Shown here piece after piece: positions 1-11,140 of a stretch of 64,000 bases of DNA. Both the position numbers and the translations under genes were made by a program. Position 1 is the first letter of the stretch; every line of letters starts with the position of its first letter. The notes under the pieces are model-generated. The model was not told the origin of the DNA. It saw nothing but the letters and a program-made list of their open reading frames with translations, and made no database searches. The stretch covers positions 868,001 to 932,000 of the forward strand of contig AP023052.1 in assembly GCA_019703815.1 (NCBI GenBank), read 5' to 3'. Source of the stretch: Thaumasiovibrio occultus (lineage in GTDB: Bacteria > Pseudomonadota > Gammaproteobacteria > Enterobacterales > Vibrionaceae).

Positions 1-1
1 T

Positions 2-238
2 GTTCTGACTATTAACGGTTTGCGTAAAATTTACACCCGTATCGGCGGTTATTACTTTATGCATGATGAAGGTCGCCAACTGGCATTGTCTTTTTATCAA
101 TCCATGCTGGAGTTGTGCCAAGAGCAGCGCTCAGATCGTGTTATCGAGCTACTTAAATCCTACGGCCGAGAGAGCGGTACGATTTGGTTCAAACACCGCG
201 AACAAATTGCGCATTTGATGGCAGAAGAAGAGAAGTAG
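2..238 (+). CDS. fadR: FadR fatty-acid regulator, C-terminal fragment (5' end outside the window)
   Basis: The frame is open from base 2 and gives about 78 residues ending in E-E-E-K. The pattern INGLRKIYTRIGGYYF, followed by LALSFY and YGRESGTIW, matches the C-terminal acyl-CoA-binding half of FadR, the GntR-family regulator that represses beta-oxidation genes and activates unsaturated fatty-acid synthesis; long-chain acyl-CoA releases it from DNA. The DNA-binding N-terminus lies outside the window. A FadR-like operator upstream of fadH (about 13.16 kb) fits its presence here. A convergent terminator separates it from spoVR. Confidence 0.85.
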   Translation, partial: VLTINGLRKIYTRIGGYYFMHDEGRQLALSFYQSMLELCQEQRSDRVIELLKSYGRESGTIWFKHREQIAHLMAEEEK

Positions 239-265
239 TTTTTCATTTCTTCGCTTGATATGAAA

Positions 266-305
266 TGAAAAAACCGGAGACCCTAAGGTGATCCGGTTTT
301 TTTGT
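266..305. terminator. Bidirectional terminator between fadR and spoVR
   Basis: An AAACCGGA arm and a TCCGGTTT arm flank a 13-base loop, with an A-run on the left and a T-run on the right, so it can serve both converging genes. An overlapping inverted repeat (GTTTTTCATTTC with GAAATGAAAAAAC, 238-272) shares the A-run. Confidence 0.75.
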
Positions 306-379
306 CTTTACAGGGTGAGAAAGATGCCTCACTTAAATGACTCACCAAACGCGATGCGAATGCCGTAACTTTCTAACCC

Positions 380-1909
380 CTAGATATCCGTACTGAATTG
401 GGTTCGCTTGGGACAAGCTCCTAAAGTTTGCACCCTGCCGTCGGGAAGCTCTTCTTCTAAGGTAATATCAAACCCCCACAGGCGATACAGATGCTTGAGT
501 ACCTCTTGGTACGAATCTGACAGTGGGATCCGGTTGTGCGGTACATAGCGCAGAGTCAGTGATCGATCGCCCCTTAACGCCACATTCCACACTTGGATAT
601 TAGGCTCATGGTTGCTCAAATTGTATTGTGCAGAGAGCTTTTCCCGTAAGATCCGATAGCCTTCCTCGTTGTGGATGGCATCAACTTGAACATAGTTGTG
701 CTTATCGTCATCGTTAACCGCAAAGAGCTTAAAGTCGCGCATTACTTTTGGAGAGAGGTACTGGCTGATAAAGCTCTCATCTTTAAAGTTATGCATGGCA
801 AAGTGCAGTGTTTCGAGCCAATCAGAGCCTGCGATATCAGGGAACCAGTGTTTATCTTCTTCTGTTGGGTCTTCGCAGATACGGCGAATGTCAGTGAACA
901 TGGCAAAGCCAAGGGCGTAAGGGTTTATGCCGCTGTAATAGGGGCTGTTGTACGCAGGTTGAGCGACCACGTTGGTGTGGCTGTGAAGAAACTCCATAAT
1001 GAAACGATCCGACACTAAACCCTCATCATACAAATGGTTCAGTATGGTGTAGTGCCAGAATGTTGCCCACCCTTCATTCATCACCTGGGTCTGTTTTTGC
1101 GGATAAAAATACTGGCTGACTTTGCGCACGATCCGCACAATTTCGCGCTGCCACGGCTCCAATAGCGGCGCATGTTTCTCAATAAAATAGAGTAGGTTTT
1201 CCTGCGGCTCCTGAGGGAAGCGTACTACTTCCTCTTCGACCTTGGCTTTTTGCGTCGGGATTGTTCGCCACAGGGCGTTAACTTGGGTTTGTAGATAGTC
1301 TTCCCGTGCTTGTTGCCGCGCCTTTTCTTCTGCCATTGAAATGCGCTCTGGGCGCTTATAGCGGTCAACGCCGTAGTTCATCAAGGCGTGGCATGAATCG
1401 AGCAGCTTTTCGACGTCATCGACCCCGTACTTTTCTTCGCATTCAGAAATGTAGGTTCGCGCAAATAAGAGGTAGTCGATAATTGAGCTGGCATCCGTCC
1501 AAGATTGGAACAGGTAGTTCCCCTTAAAAAAGGAGTTATGTCCGTAACATGCATGTGCCATCACCAAGGCTTGCATCGCGATGGTGTTTTCTTCCATCAG
1601 ATAGGCAATGCAGGGATCGGAGTTGATCACTATCTCATAGGCAAGCCCCATCTGCCCGTGCTTGTAGCCCCGTTCGGTTTCAATAAAGCGTTTACCAAAC
1701 GACCAATGGTGATAGTTGATAGGCATCCCTATTGACGAGTAGGCGTCCATCATCTGCTCTGCGGTGATGATCTCGATTTGATTGGGGTAGGTATCGAGTT
1801 TGTAATGGGCAGCAACCCGCTGGATCTCGACATGGTATTTTTCCAGCAAATCGAACGTCCAATCTGGGCCATCGCTGAGAACGCGGGATCCTTGCTTCGT
1901 AATTGTCAT
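380..1909 (-). CDS. spoVR: SpoVR family protein (YcgB-like)
   Basis: A 509-residue protein, essentially the length of E. coli YcgB (about 510). It carries the family's conserved His/Glu-rich blocks, for example HACYGHNSFFKGN and MNEGWATFWHYTILN. It is last in the operon prkA-yeaH-spoVR, 21 bases after yeaH. In Bacillus, SpoVR affects the spore cortex. In gamma-proteobacteria the trio is a stationary-phase/starvation stress module of unclear biochemistry, so the link to kinase signalling here rests on context. It converges on fadR and shares its terminator. Confidence 0.92.
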   Translation of the reverse strand: MTITKQGSRVLSDGPDWTFDLLEKYHVEIQRVAAHYKLDTYPNQIEIITAEQMMDAYSSIGMPINYHHWSFGKRFIETERGYKHGQMGLAYEIVINSDPCIAYLMEENTIAMQALVMAHACYGHNSFFKGNYLFQSWTDASSIIDYLLFARTYISECEEKYGVDDVEKLLDSCHALMNYGVDRYKRPERISMAEEKARQQAREDYLQTQVNALWRTIPTQKAKVEEEVVRFPQEPQENLLYFIEKHAPLLEPWQREIVRIVRKVSQYFYPQKQTQVMNEGWATFWHYTILNHLYDEGLVSDRFIMEFLHSHTNVVAQPAYNSPYYSGINPYALGFAMFTDIRRICEDPTEEDKHWFPDIAGSDWLETLHFAMHNFKDESFISQYLSPKVMRDFKLFAVNDDDKHNYVQVDAIHNEEGYRILREKLSAQYNLSNHEPNIQVWNVALRGDRSLTLRYVPHNRIPLSDSYQEVLKHLYRLWGFDITLEEELPDGRVQTLGACPKRTQFSTDI

Positions 1910-1930
1910 GCTCTTTCCCCCTTAAATGCG

Positions 1931-3202
1931 TTACTCAACTTGTTTTCTAAATAGCTCACGAAACACTGGGAAGATGTCCTCAACGCCACGGATGTTCTGC
2001 ATCGCGAAGTTGGCGTTACTCGCTTGCAGTGCTTCGTATTCTCGCCACAACGTCTGATGAGCGCGACGGGTGATCTCGATATAGGCGTAATAACGAGTTA
2101 CAGGGAGTAGCTTTTTATCGAGCAATTCACGACATCCCGGTGAATCATCGGCCCAGTTATCACCGTCAGAAGCCTGCGCAGCGTAAATATTCCATTCTGC
2201 GGGTGAGTAGCGTTTTTGGACGATTTCATCCATCAGTCGCAGCGCACTCGATACTATGGTGCCGCCCGTTTCTTGCGAGTAGAAGAACTCGTGCTCGTCC
2301 ACTTCCTTCGCTTGGGTATGATGGCGAATAAACACCACTTCGACGTTCTTATAGGTGCGCGTCAGGAACAGGTACAACAGGATATAGAAACGCTTCGCGA
2401 TATCTTTGGTGGCCTGATCCATAGAACCTGACACGTCCATTAAACAAAACATCACCGCTTGGCTGCTAGGGATCGCGCGGCGCTCGTAGTTCTTGTAACG
2501 TAAATCGAAGGTATCGAGAAACGGTGTTGCCGCAATCTTGCGTTTTATCTCGTCGATTTCTTGGCGAAGCGCTTCTTCCTCGAACGGTCTGGCAGGCTCC
2601 GTGATTTGCAGCCGCGCCAACTCAGCTTCAAGCTCTTTGAGCTTGCGTCGCTTTCCGGCGTTCATCGCTGTGCGTCGTGCTAGCGAATTTTGCAGCGAGC
2701 GAACAATCGCAATATTGGCAGGCACCCCGCTGGCTTTAAAGCCGGAGCGGAATGTTTTCCACTCCACCAAACGGTTCATCTGATTTTTTTGTAGATTAGG
2801 CAACTCAAGATCTTCAAACAACAGATCCAAGTATTCGTCTTTCGAAATTTGAAACACGAAATCATCTTGCCCAGAGCCATCAGGACTAGCTTGTCCTTCG
2901 CCTGCACCACCTCCGCCCGCGCCACCGGGTGGACGCTCGATGCGATCGCCGGGAATGAACTGATCGTTTCCGGGGTGGATCACATCACGCTGACCACCAC
3001 GGCCTTGACGAAAATGTGGCTCGCTGATGTCGCGAGAGGGGATAGAGATGCTCTCCCCGCTATCGACATCAGTGATAGAGCGGCTATTTACCGCATCAGA
3101 GATCGATTCTTTGATCTGTTGCTTGTGCCGACGTAAGAAACGCTGTCGGTTGACTGTGCTCTTGTTTTTCCCGTTGAGCCGACGATCGATAAAGTGCCCC
3201 AT
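1931..3202 (-). CDS. yeaH: YeaH/YhbH family protein with von Willebrand A domain (DUF444)
   Basis: A 423-residue protein close in length to E. coli YeaH. A basic N-terminus is followed by a Gly-rich linker (around residues 80-105), a charged helical region, then a VWA-like domain with the MIDAS motif DVSGSMD near residue 255. It sits between prkA and spoVR in the same operon, 31 bases after prkA. In E. coli, YeaH acts with the kinase YeaG in nitrogen-starvation and stationary-phase responses. The usual inference is that it is a partner or substrate of the kinase. Confidence 0.92.
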   Translation of the reverse strand: MGHFIDRRLNGKNKSTVNRQRFLRRHKQQIKESISDAVNSRSITDVDSGESISIPSRDISEPHFRQGRGGQRDVIHPGNDQFIPGDRIERPPGGAGGGGAGEGQASPDGSGQDDFVFQISKDEYLDLLFEDLELPNLQKNQMNRLVEWKTFRSGFKASGVPANIAIVRSLQNSLARRTAMNAGKRRKLKELEAELARLQITEPARPFEEEALRQEIDEIKRKIAATPFLDTFDLRYKNYERRAIPSSQAVMFCLMDVSGSMDQATKDIAKRFYILLYLFLTRTYKNVEVVFIRHHTQAKEVDEHEFFYSQETGGTIVSSALRLMDEIVQKRYSPAEWNIYAAQASDGDNWADDSPGCRELLDKKLLPVTRYYAYIEITRRAHQTLWREYEALQASNANFAMQNIRGVEDIFPVFRELFRKQVE

Positions 3203-3233
3203 ACACGTCTCCTTATGCCCAATTCAAGTGGCC

Positions 3234-5168
3234 TTACGATGACTTACGAACGCGTAAGTACCACTCTGAAAGCAGACGAACCTGTTTGCGGGTGTATCCT
3301 TTCTCCATCATGCGGGCGACGAAATCGTCGTGCTTTTTCTGCTCGTCGGTGGAGGTTTTAGCGTTGAACGAAATCACCGGCAGCAATTCTTCCGTGTTGG
3401 AGAACATCTTCTTCTCGATCACGGTGCGCAGTTTCTCGTAGCTGGTCCAGTTTGGATTCTTACCGGAGTTATTGGCGCGAGCACGCAAGACGAAGTTGAC
3501 GATTTCGTTACGGAAGTCTTTCGGATTGCTGATCCCTGCTGGTTTTTCGATTTTTTCCAACTCGTTGTTGAGTGCAGAGCGGTCGAATAGTTGGCCGGTT
3601 TCTGGATCACGATACTCTTGATCTTGGATCCAGAAGTCAGCATAGGTGACGTAACGGTCAAAGATGTTTTGGCCGTACTCTGAGTAGGACTCAAGGTATG
3701 CGGTTTGGATTTCTTTGCCGATGAACTCCACGTATTTAGGGATCAAGTAGCCCTTCAGGTGCTCGAGGTATTTTTCAGCTTGATCGGCAGGGAACTGCTC
3801 GCGCTCGATTTGCTGTTCAAGCACGTAGAACAGATGCACTGGGTTAGCAGCTACTTCGCTGTGATCAAAGTTAAACACGCGTGATAGGATTTTGAACGCG
3901 AAGCGGGTGGAGAGCCCGTTCATCCCTTCATCGACCCCAGCGTAGTCGCGATACTCTTGGTACGATTTGGCTTTTGGATCGGTATCTTTTAACGTTTCAC
4001 CATCATAGACCCGCATTTTTGAGTAGATGCTAGAGTTTTCCGGCTCTTTTAAGCGAGACAAAATACTGAATCGAGCCAAGATATCGAGTGTGCTTGGCGA
4101 GCAAGGTGCTTGTGATAAATCACTGTTGATCAGCAGTTTGTCGTAAATTTTGATCTCTTCCGAGACGCGTAAGCAATAAGGGACTTTGACGATGTACACC
4201 CTATCGAGAAACGCTTCGTTGTTCTTGTTGTTGCGGAAGGTTTGCCACTCCGATTCATTCGAGTGTGCCAAGATCATGCCTTCAAATGGCAGCGCTGAAA
4301 GCCCTTCGGTACCGTTGTAGTTACCTTCTTGCGTTGCGGTCAGTAGCGGATGAAGCACTTTGATGGGCGCTTTGAACATCTCAACGAATTCCATCAAACC
4401 TTGGTTGGCTTTACACAGCGCACCCGAGTAGCTGTAGGCATCAGGATCGTCTTGGGCAAAATGCTCGAGTTGGCGAATATCGACTTTACCCACCAATGAG
4501 GAAATATCTTGGTTGTTCTCGTCACCAGGCTCGGTTTTCGCCACACCCACTTGCTCGAGAATCGATGGACGGACTTTGACCACCTTGAACTTGGTAATGT
4601 CACCGCCGAACTCGTGCAGGCGTTTGGCCGCCCACGGTGACATGATATTTCTGAGGTAACGCTGCGGGATACCGTACTCTTTTTCCAACAAGTCACCGTC
4701 TTCACCAGCATCAAACAGGCAGAAAGGGTGGTCGTTAACCGGGCTGCGCTCGCCGTTGGCGGTCAGAATGTAAATAGGCACCTTCTGCATTAGGCTTTTG
4801 AGTTTCTCGGCAAGGGACGACTTACCGCCCCCAACAGGGCCCAGTAGATACAAGATCTGCTTACGCTCTTCCAAGCCTTGCGCGGCATGTTTGAGATAGG
4901 AAACGATTTGCTCAATGGCATCTTCCATCCCGTAGAATTCTTCGAACGTGGGGTAGCGTGAGATCACGCGGTTAGAGAAGAGTCGGCTCAATCGAGGCTC
5001 TTGCGCGGTATCAATCATCTCTGGCTCGCCAATTGCCATCAACAGGCGTTCAGCCGCGTTCGCGTATGCGCTGCGATCAGAGCGGCACACTTCCAGAAAC
5101 TCTTGCAGGGACAATTCTTCATCCTTGGCTTCTTCGTAACGCTGGCGGTAATGGTCGAAAATACTCAT
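3234..5168 (-). CDS. prkA: PrkA/YeaG family serine protein kinase (AAA+-like)
   Basis: A 644-residue protein matching E. coli YeaG in length. The N-terminal AAA-type domain has a Walker A motif GPVGGGKSS near residue 111, and the C-terminal PrkA domain is present. PrkA/YeaG proteins are Ser/Thr kinases with an AAA+ module, induced in stationary phase and by nitrogen or sugar-phosphate stress. It is first in the operon prkA-yeaH-spoVR, so regulation should act in the 460 bases upstream, where I could not find a clear sigma-54 site. Confidence 0.93.
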   Translation of the reverse strand: MSIFDHYRQRYEEAKDEELSLQEFLEVCRSDRSAYANAAERLLMAIGEPEMIDTAQEPRLSRLFSNRVISRYPTFEEFYGMEDAIEQIVSYLKHAAQGLEERKQILYLLGPVGGGKSSLAEKLKSLMQKVPIYILTANGERSPVNDHPFCLFDAGEDGDLLEKEYGIPQRYLRNIMSPWAAKRLHEFGGDITKFKVVKVRPSILEQVGVAKTEPGDENNQDISSLVGKVDIRQLEHFAQDDPDAYSYSGALCKANQGLMEFVEMFKAPIKVLHPLLTATQEGNYNGTEGLSALPFEGMILAHSNESEWQTFRNNKNNEAFLDRVYIVKVPYCLRVSEEIKIYDKLLINSDLSQAPCSPSTLDILARFSILSRLKEPENSSIYSKMRVYDGETLKDTDPKAKSYQEYRDYAGVDEGMNGLSTRFAFKILSRVFNFDHSEVAANPVHLFYVLEQQIEREQFPADQAEKYLEHLKGYLIPKYVEFIGKEIQTAYLESYSEYGQNIFDRYVTYADFWIQDQEYRDPETGQLFDRSALNNELEKIEKPAGISNPKDFRNEIVNFVLRARANNSGKNPNWTSYEKLRTVIEKKMFSNTEELLPVISFNAKTSTDEQKKHDDFVARMMEKGYTRKQVRLLSEWYLRVRKSS

Positions 5169-5628
5169 GATAAAGCCCCCTAAATCGTTTACTCATCTAT
5201 ATGAACGGAATGCAACGAGATTATTTCGCGTCCTCTATTAAGCCTAGCCGTTGTCTCTTGTTTTTCCTGTTAGCGTCAGTTAGAGACAAAACGGAAATAC
5301 CAACTTTTTCAAATGGATTGCTAACGCATCTCTTCTGTTAACTATTGACCATAAAACGCAGTGCGCAAGGAAAAGTTAAAAAAATGTAGCGTCAGATCTT
5401 GTACTGAAAATTAGGGGGAGAGGGATCGAATAAACCCGAAAAAATGGGCAGAAATGGCGATGATGAACTGAAAGGTGCTGAATATGCCTCGATCTCAAGC
5501 TGAGGGAGCGGTGCGGTGGCGTGACGTCGATACGGTGAGAAGGGAGAAAATGCTTGGCGCGGAGCGTCGAGCCCACGCCAAGAAATGATCGCTAACTCTT
5601 GTGACTAATACAGTTAGCGCAAGCTGTC
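5169..5628. other. Intergenic region upstream of prkA
   Basis: About 460 bases between prkA and yeaD. It presumably carries the prkA promoter. I see no convincing sigma-54 (TGGCAC-N5-TTGCA) or sigma-70 match on the minus strand. A 66-codon reading frame at 5376-5576 (minus) has no ribosome-binding site and no recognisable family, so it is not called. Confidence 0.5.
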
Positions 5629-6498
5629 TTATTTACGAACACGGACAGTGGTAGTGAGCGTATGAGTGGCACCCGGTGCGAGGTTAATCGCTTCCCCTTG
5701 AATGGTGGACTCGACACACAGCATGGTTTCAAAGCTATTATCTGCCATGTCACCCATGTTGATGGAGAGATCTTGCCACGGGTTCCAGATCACCGCGCTG
5801 TTATCACCAGTGTTGGCAATATCGAGTTGGCGTTGACCATCTTTAATGGTGATCACATCAGTTGGCTGCGTGTAAACGCGGTCGGTTTCGCCGTTGAAGG
5901 TCAGGATGTCGCCGCCCGTGCATTGCGTGCCGCCCTGTAGGCTGTCGTTATAGCTTGGGCCCATACCGGTTACTTGCGTTTGATGAATGTCATCCACGGT
6001 GAAGTAGGTGTGCAGCGCGCCAGTGAACGACCAGTCGTGCTCATCGGTATTGGTGACGTTAAGGCTCACTTTGAGCTCGCTACCAATCTCAAACACAATT
6101 TGAGTTAGGAATTTGTGCGGCCAAATAGCCAGTGTTTGTTCTGTATCTTCAAGCGTTAGCGCTACCACCACACCGGTGTCATTTTCACGGTGCTCTTGTA
6201 GGCTCCACATGCTATTGCGCGCAAAGCCGTGTGAAGGTGACGTGACTTTACCAAACCATGGCCAGCAAACAGGAATACCGCCGCGGATCGCCTTATCTGT
6301 GGCGAACTCGGCCTTTTCACTGAGCCAAATAACATCGTTCTCTCCGGTTGGCTTGTACGCGATAAGATGACCACCATGAAGAGAAATCGCCGCTTCAGCC
6401 AAAGCGTGTTGAACGTACAGTACCGGGATCCCTTGATAATCACACAGTGTGACACACTCAGAAAGCGGGTTAACCGGCTTGAGCTGCAGATGATGCAT
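5629..6498 (-). CDS. yeaD: D-hexose-6-phosphate mutarotase YeaD
   Basis: About 289 residues of the aldose 1-epimerase-like fold. It interconverts alpha and beta anomers of hexose 6-phosphates. Visible family landmarks are RGGIPVCWPWFG, the active-site stretch SFTGALHTYF, and the C-terminal FETMLCVES. The ATG at 6498 is preferred over a TTG two codons upstream because AAGGAG lies 6 bases before it. It follows gapA in the same direction, as in E. coli, but a terminator lies between them, so it is probably expressed by read-through or weakly. Confidence 0.9.
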   Translation of the reverse strand: MHHLQLKPVNPLSECVTLCDYQGIPVLYVQHALAEAAISLHGGHLIAYKPTGENDVIWLSEKAEFATDKAIRGGIPVCWPWFGKVTSPSHGFARNSMWSLQEHRENDTGVVVALTLEDTEQTLAIWPHKFLTQIVFEIGSELKVSLNVTNTDEHDWSFTGALHTYFTVDDIHQTQVTGMGPSYNDSLQGGTQCTGGDILTFNGETDRVYTQPTDVITIKDGQRQLDIANTGDNSAVIWNPWQDLSINMGDMADNSFETMLCVESTIQGEAINLAPGATHTLTTTVRVRK

Positions 6499-6533
6499 GA
6501 ACAACTCCTTGTAAAGAGATAAGAGAGATACAA

Positions 6534-6560
6534 AAAAAGCGGCTGAAAAGCCGCTTTTTA
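6534..6560 (-). terminator. Terminator between gapA and yeaD
   Basis: AAAGCGGCT pairs with AGCCGCTTT around a short loop, and on the minus strand it is followed by a run of seven T. It should end most gapA transcripts before yeaD. Confidence 0.8.
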
Positions 6561-6577
6561 ATTCAGTAACCTAGTGC

Positions 6578-7969
<1,392 letters not shown>

Positions 7970-8365
7970 ATGATGAAAAAAACCGATCAAGAATGGCAAG
8001 CGGTGCTTTCAGAAGAAGAATTTCGGGTTTGTCGTCTCGGCGGTACGGAAGCGCCCTTTTCTGGTACTTTGTTACATAACGCAGAAACAGGGACTTACCA
8101 TTGCACTTGTTGTAACGTGGCGCTGTTCAACTCGGCGCGTAAATTTGATGCAGGCTGTGGTTGGCCGAGTTTTGATTTGCCAGTATCAAGTGATGCGATC
8201 ACTTATTTAGAAGATCGTAGTCACGGCATGCTCCGCACTGAAATCCGTTGTGCGGCTTGCGATAGCCACCTTGGGCATGTGTTCCCGGATGGGCCAACAG
8301 AAACCGGTCAGCGGTATTGCGTTAACTCGGTCTCGCTAAAGTTTGATCAAACCGGTGAGGCGTGA
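7970..8365 (+). CDS. msrB: Peptide-methionine (R)-S-oxide reductase MsrB
   Basis: 131 residues that repair methionine-R-sulfoxide in oxidised proteins. Two zinc-binding pairs are visible (CTCC and CAAC), plus the GCGWPSF block and the catalytic Cys in RYCVNSVSL. Two adjacent ATG codons (7970 and 7973) follow a purine-rich stretch AGGACGAGG; either could be used. It is divergent from gapA, as in E. coli. Confidence 0.95.
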   Translation: MMKKTDQEWQAVLSEEEFRVCRLGGTEAPFSGTLLHNAETGTYHCTCCNVALFNSARKFDAGCGWPSFDLPVSSDAITYLEDRSHGMLRTEIRCAACDSHLGHVFPDGPTETGQRYCVNSVSLKFDQTGEA

Positions 8366-8462
8366 GGGGGAGATTTGCTGAGCCGCGCATGCGATAAAGC
8401 GCTGCAGATAACACGCTTTCACGTGCTTTATATATAGATAGCGTGAATTAATGCGATAAATA

Positions 8463-8496
8463 AAAAGCCGAGGTGAATAACGCTCGGCTTTTTTTA
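8463..8496. terminator. Terminator between msrB and the DUF2989-like lipoprotein gene
   Basis: AAGCCGAG and CTCGGCTT arms are followed by seven T on the plus strand, with a short A-run at the left for the opposite direction. The two flanking genes converge on it. Confidence 0.8.
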
Positions 8497-8521
8497 TGGC
8501 GGTAGAGAAACAGCCGTTTCG

Positions 8522-9322
8522 CTACGGAAACACGTAGTTCTGCCGACGATAGCGACCATTTTGCAGGTCTTGTAGGATCTTTTCTGCTGTCGCATCGAGT
8601 TGTTGATAGCTTGCGTCATCCATCGGGTAGATAATTTTGAGGCGCGCTGAATTGGCCACGGGCAGCTCATACGCTTGGCCGACTTTTGCCCACACATAGG
8701 CTTGTTGTGGCTGTGACATTTGATGCTGCAAGGTTGCCATGGTGAGCACTAACTCAGGTTCGAAATTGCTTTCTCCCACCGTTAACTCCAATCCGCGCTC
8801 AACGATATTCAGGGTTTTTTCAATGCTGCGCGATGAATAGTAACTGGCTAAGGCGAGCTGCATACTTGGCGTGTCTAACGCCGCTGTCCCTTCCATTGCG
8901 AGAAAACGCTGTCCGGCCCTGTCATCACCGTTAGTCCAGAGGAAATAGAGGATCTCAGGCTCTTGGCTGGTGCGGAGTTGCTCCGTGAGGGCTTCAATCC
9001 GATCGCCCGCATAAATCAACGCATCAGTACGAGCGGCTTTGCGCTCTTTGAGATCGGTCGGTTCAATCCCTGCCGCAAGAGCCAGACAGGTTTCGTACTC
9101 AATCGTCATCTCTAACTCTTTGAACAAGTTGTCGTCGGTGGCGGCTTTACTGACTTCATAACGTTGCCAGATCAGCTCAGTACGCGGTAGGCGGCACTGT
9201 CCGTCATCGTTGTTTAAGTTGGCACACAATTGAGGATTAGCGCTGCAAAGGCTGTCAGTGGAGCGATGGGTGTCAAAGCATCCAGCGAGAAAAAAGGGGA
9301 GGAGTAGCGCTAAGTGTTTCAT
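8522..9322 (-). CDS. Putative lipoprotein, DUF2989-like
   Basis: About 266 residues starting MKHLALLLPFFLAGC, a lipoprotein signal with lipobox FLAGC, so it is probably anchored to a membrane through the Cys. The start at 9322 is chosen because it places the signal peptide at the N-terminus; the frame extends 19 codons upstream without a ribosome-binding site. The rest is helix-rich with repeated Leu/Ala patterns, as in TPR-like proteins. I place it in the Vibrio DUF2989 lipoprotein group from memory of neighbourhood and layout. Its function is unknown. Confidence 0.7.
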   Translation of the reverse strand: MKHLALLLPFFLAGCFDTHRSTDSLCSANPQLCANLNNDDGQCRLPRTELIWQRYEVSKAATDDNLFKELEMTIEYETCLALAAGIEPTDLKERKAARTDALIYAGDRIEALTEQLRTSQEPEILYFLWTNGDDRAGQRFLAMEGTAALDTPSMQLALASYYSSRSIEKTLNIVERGLELTVGESNFEPELVLTMATLQHQMSQPQQAYVWAKVGQAYELPVANSARLKIIYPMDDASYQQLDATAEKILQDLQNGRYRRQNYVFP

Positions 9323-9535
9323 ATTAAACCCATAAAGTAATTCTATCGTCATCATGATAGGGAACGGATTTAGTTGCAAGTTGCTTTAACTGCTTCGAAC
9401 TTGTGCCTTAGACGCATTGGGTGGTGAATGTTCATTAATGTGAAGCAGCGCAACCGCATAATAACCCCGTGACGCGAGATAAAACGTACTATGGTGAAAG
9501 CAATGTGAGCGTGTTTTTAAGGAGTTGTAATCTAC

Positions 9536-9808
9536 ATGGATATCGAGAATATACTTGCTGCCATGACCCCCGAAATCTATCAAAAACTGCTTTACGCTTG
9601 TGAAACAGGCAAATGGGCGGATGGCGTCGCATTAACCCCCGAGCAGCGTGAGCAGGCGATGCAAGCGGTGATGTTATATCAATCGCGCAATAACCACGAT
9701 GCGGATCATATGACGGTGGCGACGGATGGCGAAATTCGGTTTAAGTCGAAGCGCGAGCTCAAAGCTGAATGGAGTGGTGAGGAGCTTATTCAGGTGCGGC
9801 AAAAATAG
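9536..9808 (+). CDS. yeaC: YeaC-like protein (DUF1315)
   Basis: 90 residues, start ATG after AAGGAG (12-base spacing). The sequence MTPEIYQKLLYACETGKWADG and LTPEQREQAMQAVMLYQ is typical of DUF1315/YeaC, a small cytoplasmic family of unknown role common near msrB and ansA in gamma-proteobacteria. It is followed by a terminator and converges on ansA. Confidence 0.82.
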   Translation: MDIENILAAMTPEIYQKLLYACETGKWADGVALTPEQREQAMQAVMLYQSRNNHDADHMTVATDGEIRFKSKRELKAEWSGEELIQVRQK

Positions 9809-9837
9809 GCGGCGTTTGAAAAATAGAACGGTTTAAT

Positions 9838-9897
9838 GACCACTGGGCCAAAGGCGACGTTTGATACGTCTGTGTTTAGTCCAGTGGTTTTTTTATT
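9838..9897 (+). terminator. Terminator after yeaC
   Basis: An ACCACTGG arm (from 9839) pairs with CCAGTGGT just before a run of seven T. The long loop contains its own small GACG/CGTC stem. Confidence 0.65.
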
Positions 9898-9937
9898 GGC
9901 TTTATCGCAAGTCTATTGCGGTTAAGCGCTCTGCGAT

Positions 9938-10951
9938 TTAGTGCGACATCTCACCACGCAGATCTTGCTGCATTTGGGTGCGGATCGTTTCCAACGGCAG
10001 ATCTTTGCTCAGCAAATAGTGCAGTTTCGCCAGCGCGGCTTCCGAGGTCATGTCATAACCGCTCAACACGCCCGCATCGGCCAAGGCATTACCGGTCGCA
10101 TATCCGCCCATGTTTACTTTGCCCGACAGACATTGCGTTAAGTTAAGCACAATCACGCCGCGCTCGTAGGCTTCACGAATATGGCTCAGCAACTCTGGAT
10201 TTTGCGGCGCATTACCCACACCAAAAGTCAGTAGGATCATGGCATTAACCGGCTGGCGCAGGGTGTTTTTGATCACCTCAGGTGAAATACCCGGGTACAT
10301 GGTGATCACCCCGATGGGTTGCGGTGTAATGGCGTGAACACGGAACTCACCGTCAGGCTTTTTATCCAGCTCCACATTGTTGCTTAAGCGCATGTTGATG
10401 CCCGCTTCCAGCAGTGGCGGCAAGTTTGGCGATGCAAAGGCATCAAAGCCATCTGCGTGTGCTTTAGTACTGCGGTTACCTCGGATCAACTTGTTGTTGA
10501 AAAACAGCGTGACTTCGTTGATCGGGTAGTTAGCGGCAATATGTAGCGCATTGAGCAGGTTAATTTGACCATCTGAGCGCAACTCGGCCAGCGGAATTTG
10601 TGATCCCGTCACAATGACCGGCTTTCCTAAGTTTTCAAACATGAATGACAGGGCTGAGGCGGTGTACGCCATTGTGTCGGTACCATGCAAGATCACGAAG
10701 CCATCGTACTTGTCGTAATTGTCTTTGATATCGTCGGCGATGCGCTGCCAATCCGCTGGGCACATGTCTGAAGAATCGATCAGGGGATCGTATTCATGCA
10801 GCGTGAACATCGGCATTTCAGGGCGATGAAACTCCGGTGAGTTATCAAGCAAGGTTTGCATGAAGCCAGCCACAGGGATATACCCTTGCGCTGATTTTTG
10901 CATGCCGATCGTGCCACCAGTGTAGGCAATGTAGATGTGTTTTCTTTGCAT
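9938..10951 (-). CDS. ansA: L-asparaginase I (cytoplasmic)
   Basis: 337 residues, the usual length of type I AnsA. It hydrolyses asparagine to aspartate and ammonia. The first catalytic Thr block is AYTGGTIGM near the N-terminus, and the second is HGTDTMAYTASAL with the Thr-Asp pair. No signal peptide is present, so it is cytoplasmic. It lies downstream of sppA on the same strand, as in E. coli, but a terminator at about 11.03 kb separates the two, so it probably has its own promoter. Confidence 0.95.
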   Translation of the reverse strand: MQRKHIYIAYTGGTIGMQKSAQGYIPVAGFMQTLLDNSPEFHRPEMPMFTLHEYDPLIDSSDMCPADWQRIADDIKDNYDKYDGFVILHGTDTMAYTASALSFMFENLGKPVIVTGSQIPLAELRSDGQINLLNALHIAANYPINEVTLFFNNKLIRGNRSTKAHADGFDAFASPNLPPLLEAGINMRLSNNVELDKKPDGEFRVHAITPQPIGVITMYPGISPEVIKNTLRQPVNAMILLTFGVGNAPQNPELLSHIREAYERGVIVLNLTQCLSGKVNMGGYATGNALADAGVLSGYDMTSEAALAKLHYLLSKDLPLETIRTQMQQDLRGEMSH

Positions 10952-11026
10952 AAGGTTAACGCTGAAGCTGAACAGGAGCCCGTATTATACGTGGCATACA
11001 GAGAGTTGTTTATGATTTTAGAACAA

Positions 11027-11051
11027 AAAAAGCCCGAATATTCGGGCTTTT
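11027..11051 (-). terminator. Terminator after sppA
   Basis: A near-perfect palindrome AAGCCCGAATATTCGGGCTT with an A-run on the left that becomes a T-run on the minus strand. It lies 90 bases downstream of the sppA stop. Confidence 0.8.
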
Positions 11052-11140
11052 GGTTATTTGCTTGGTGTTTTGTCTGACTTTGGCGTGTCGTTTCGACACT
11101 CTCACTAGCAAGGCGATTTAACGCGCGAGTCAGCAATTAC

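Noticed and set aside
671..1018. Plus-strand frames opposite spoVR, and similar ones opposite fadR, sppA, fadH, volA, nth and rnf genes
   Set aside because: Each lies wholly inside a well-supported gene on the other strand, with no ribosome-binding site or family match.
5169..5628. Sigma-54 promoter for prkA and a 66-codon gene at 5376-5576 (minus)
   Set aside because: No TGGCAC-N5-TTGCA match on the correct strand; the small frame has no ribosome-binding site and no recognisable product.
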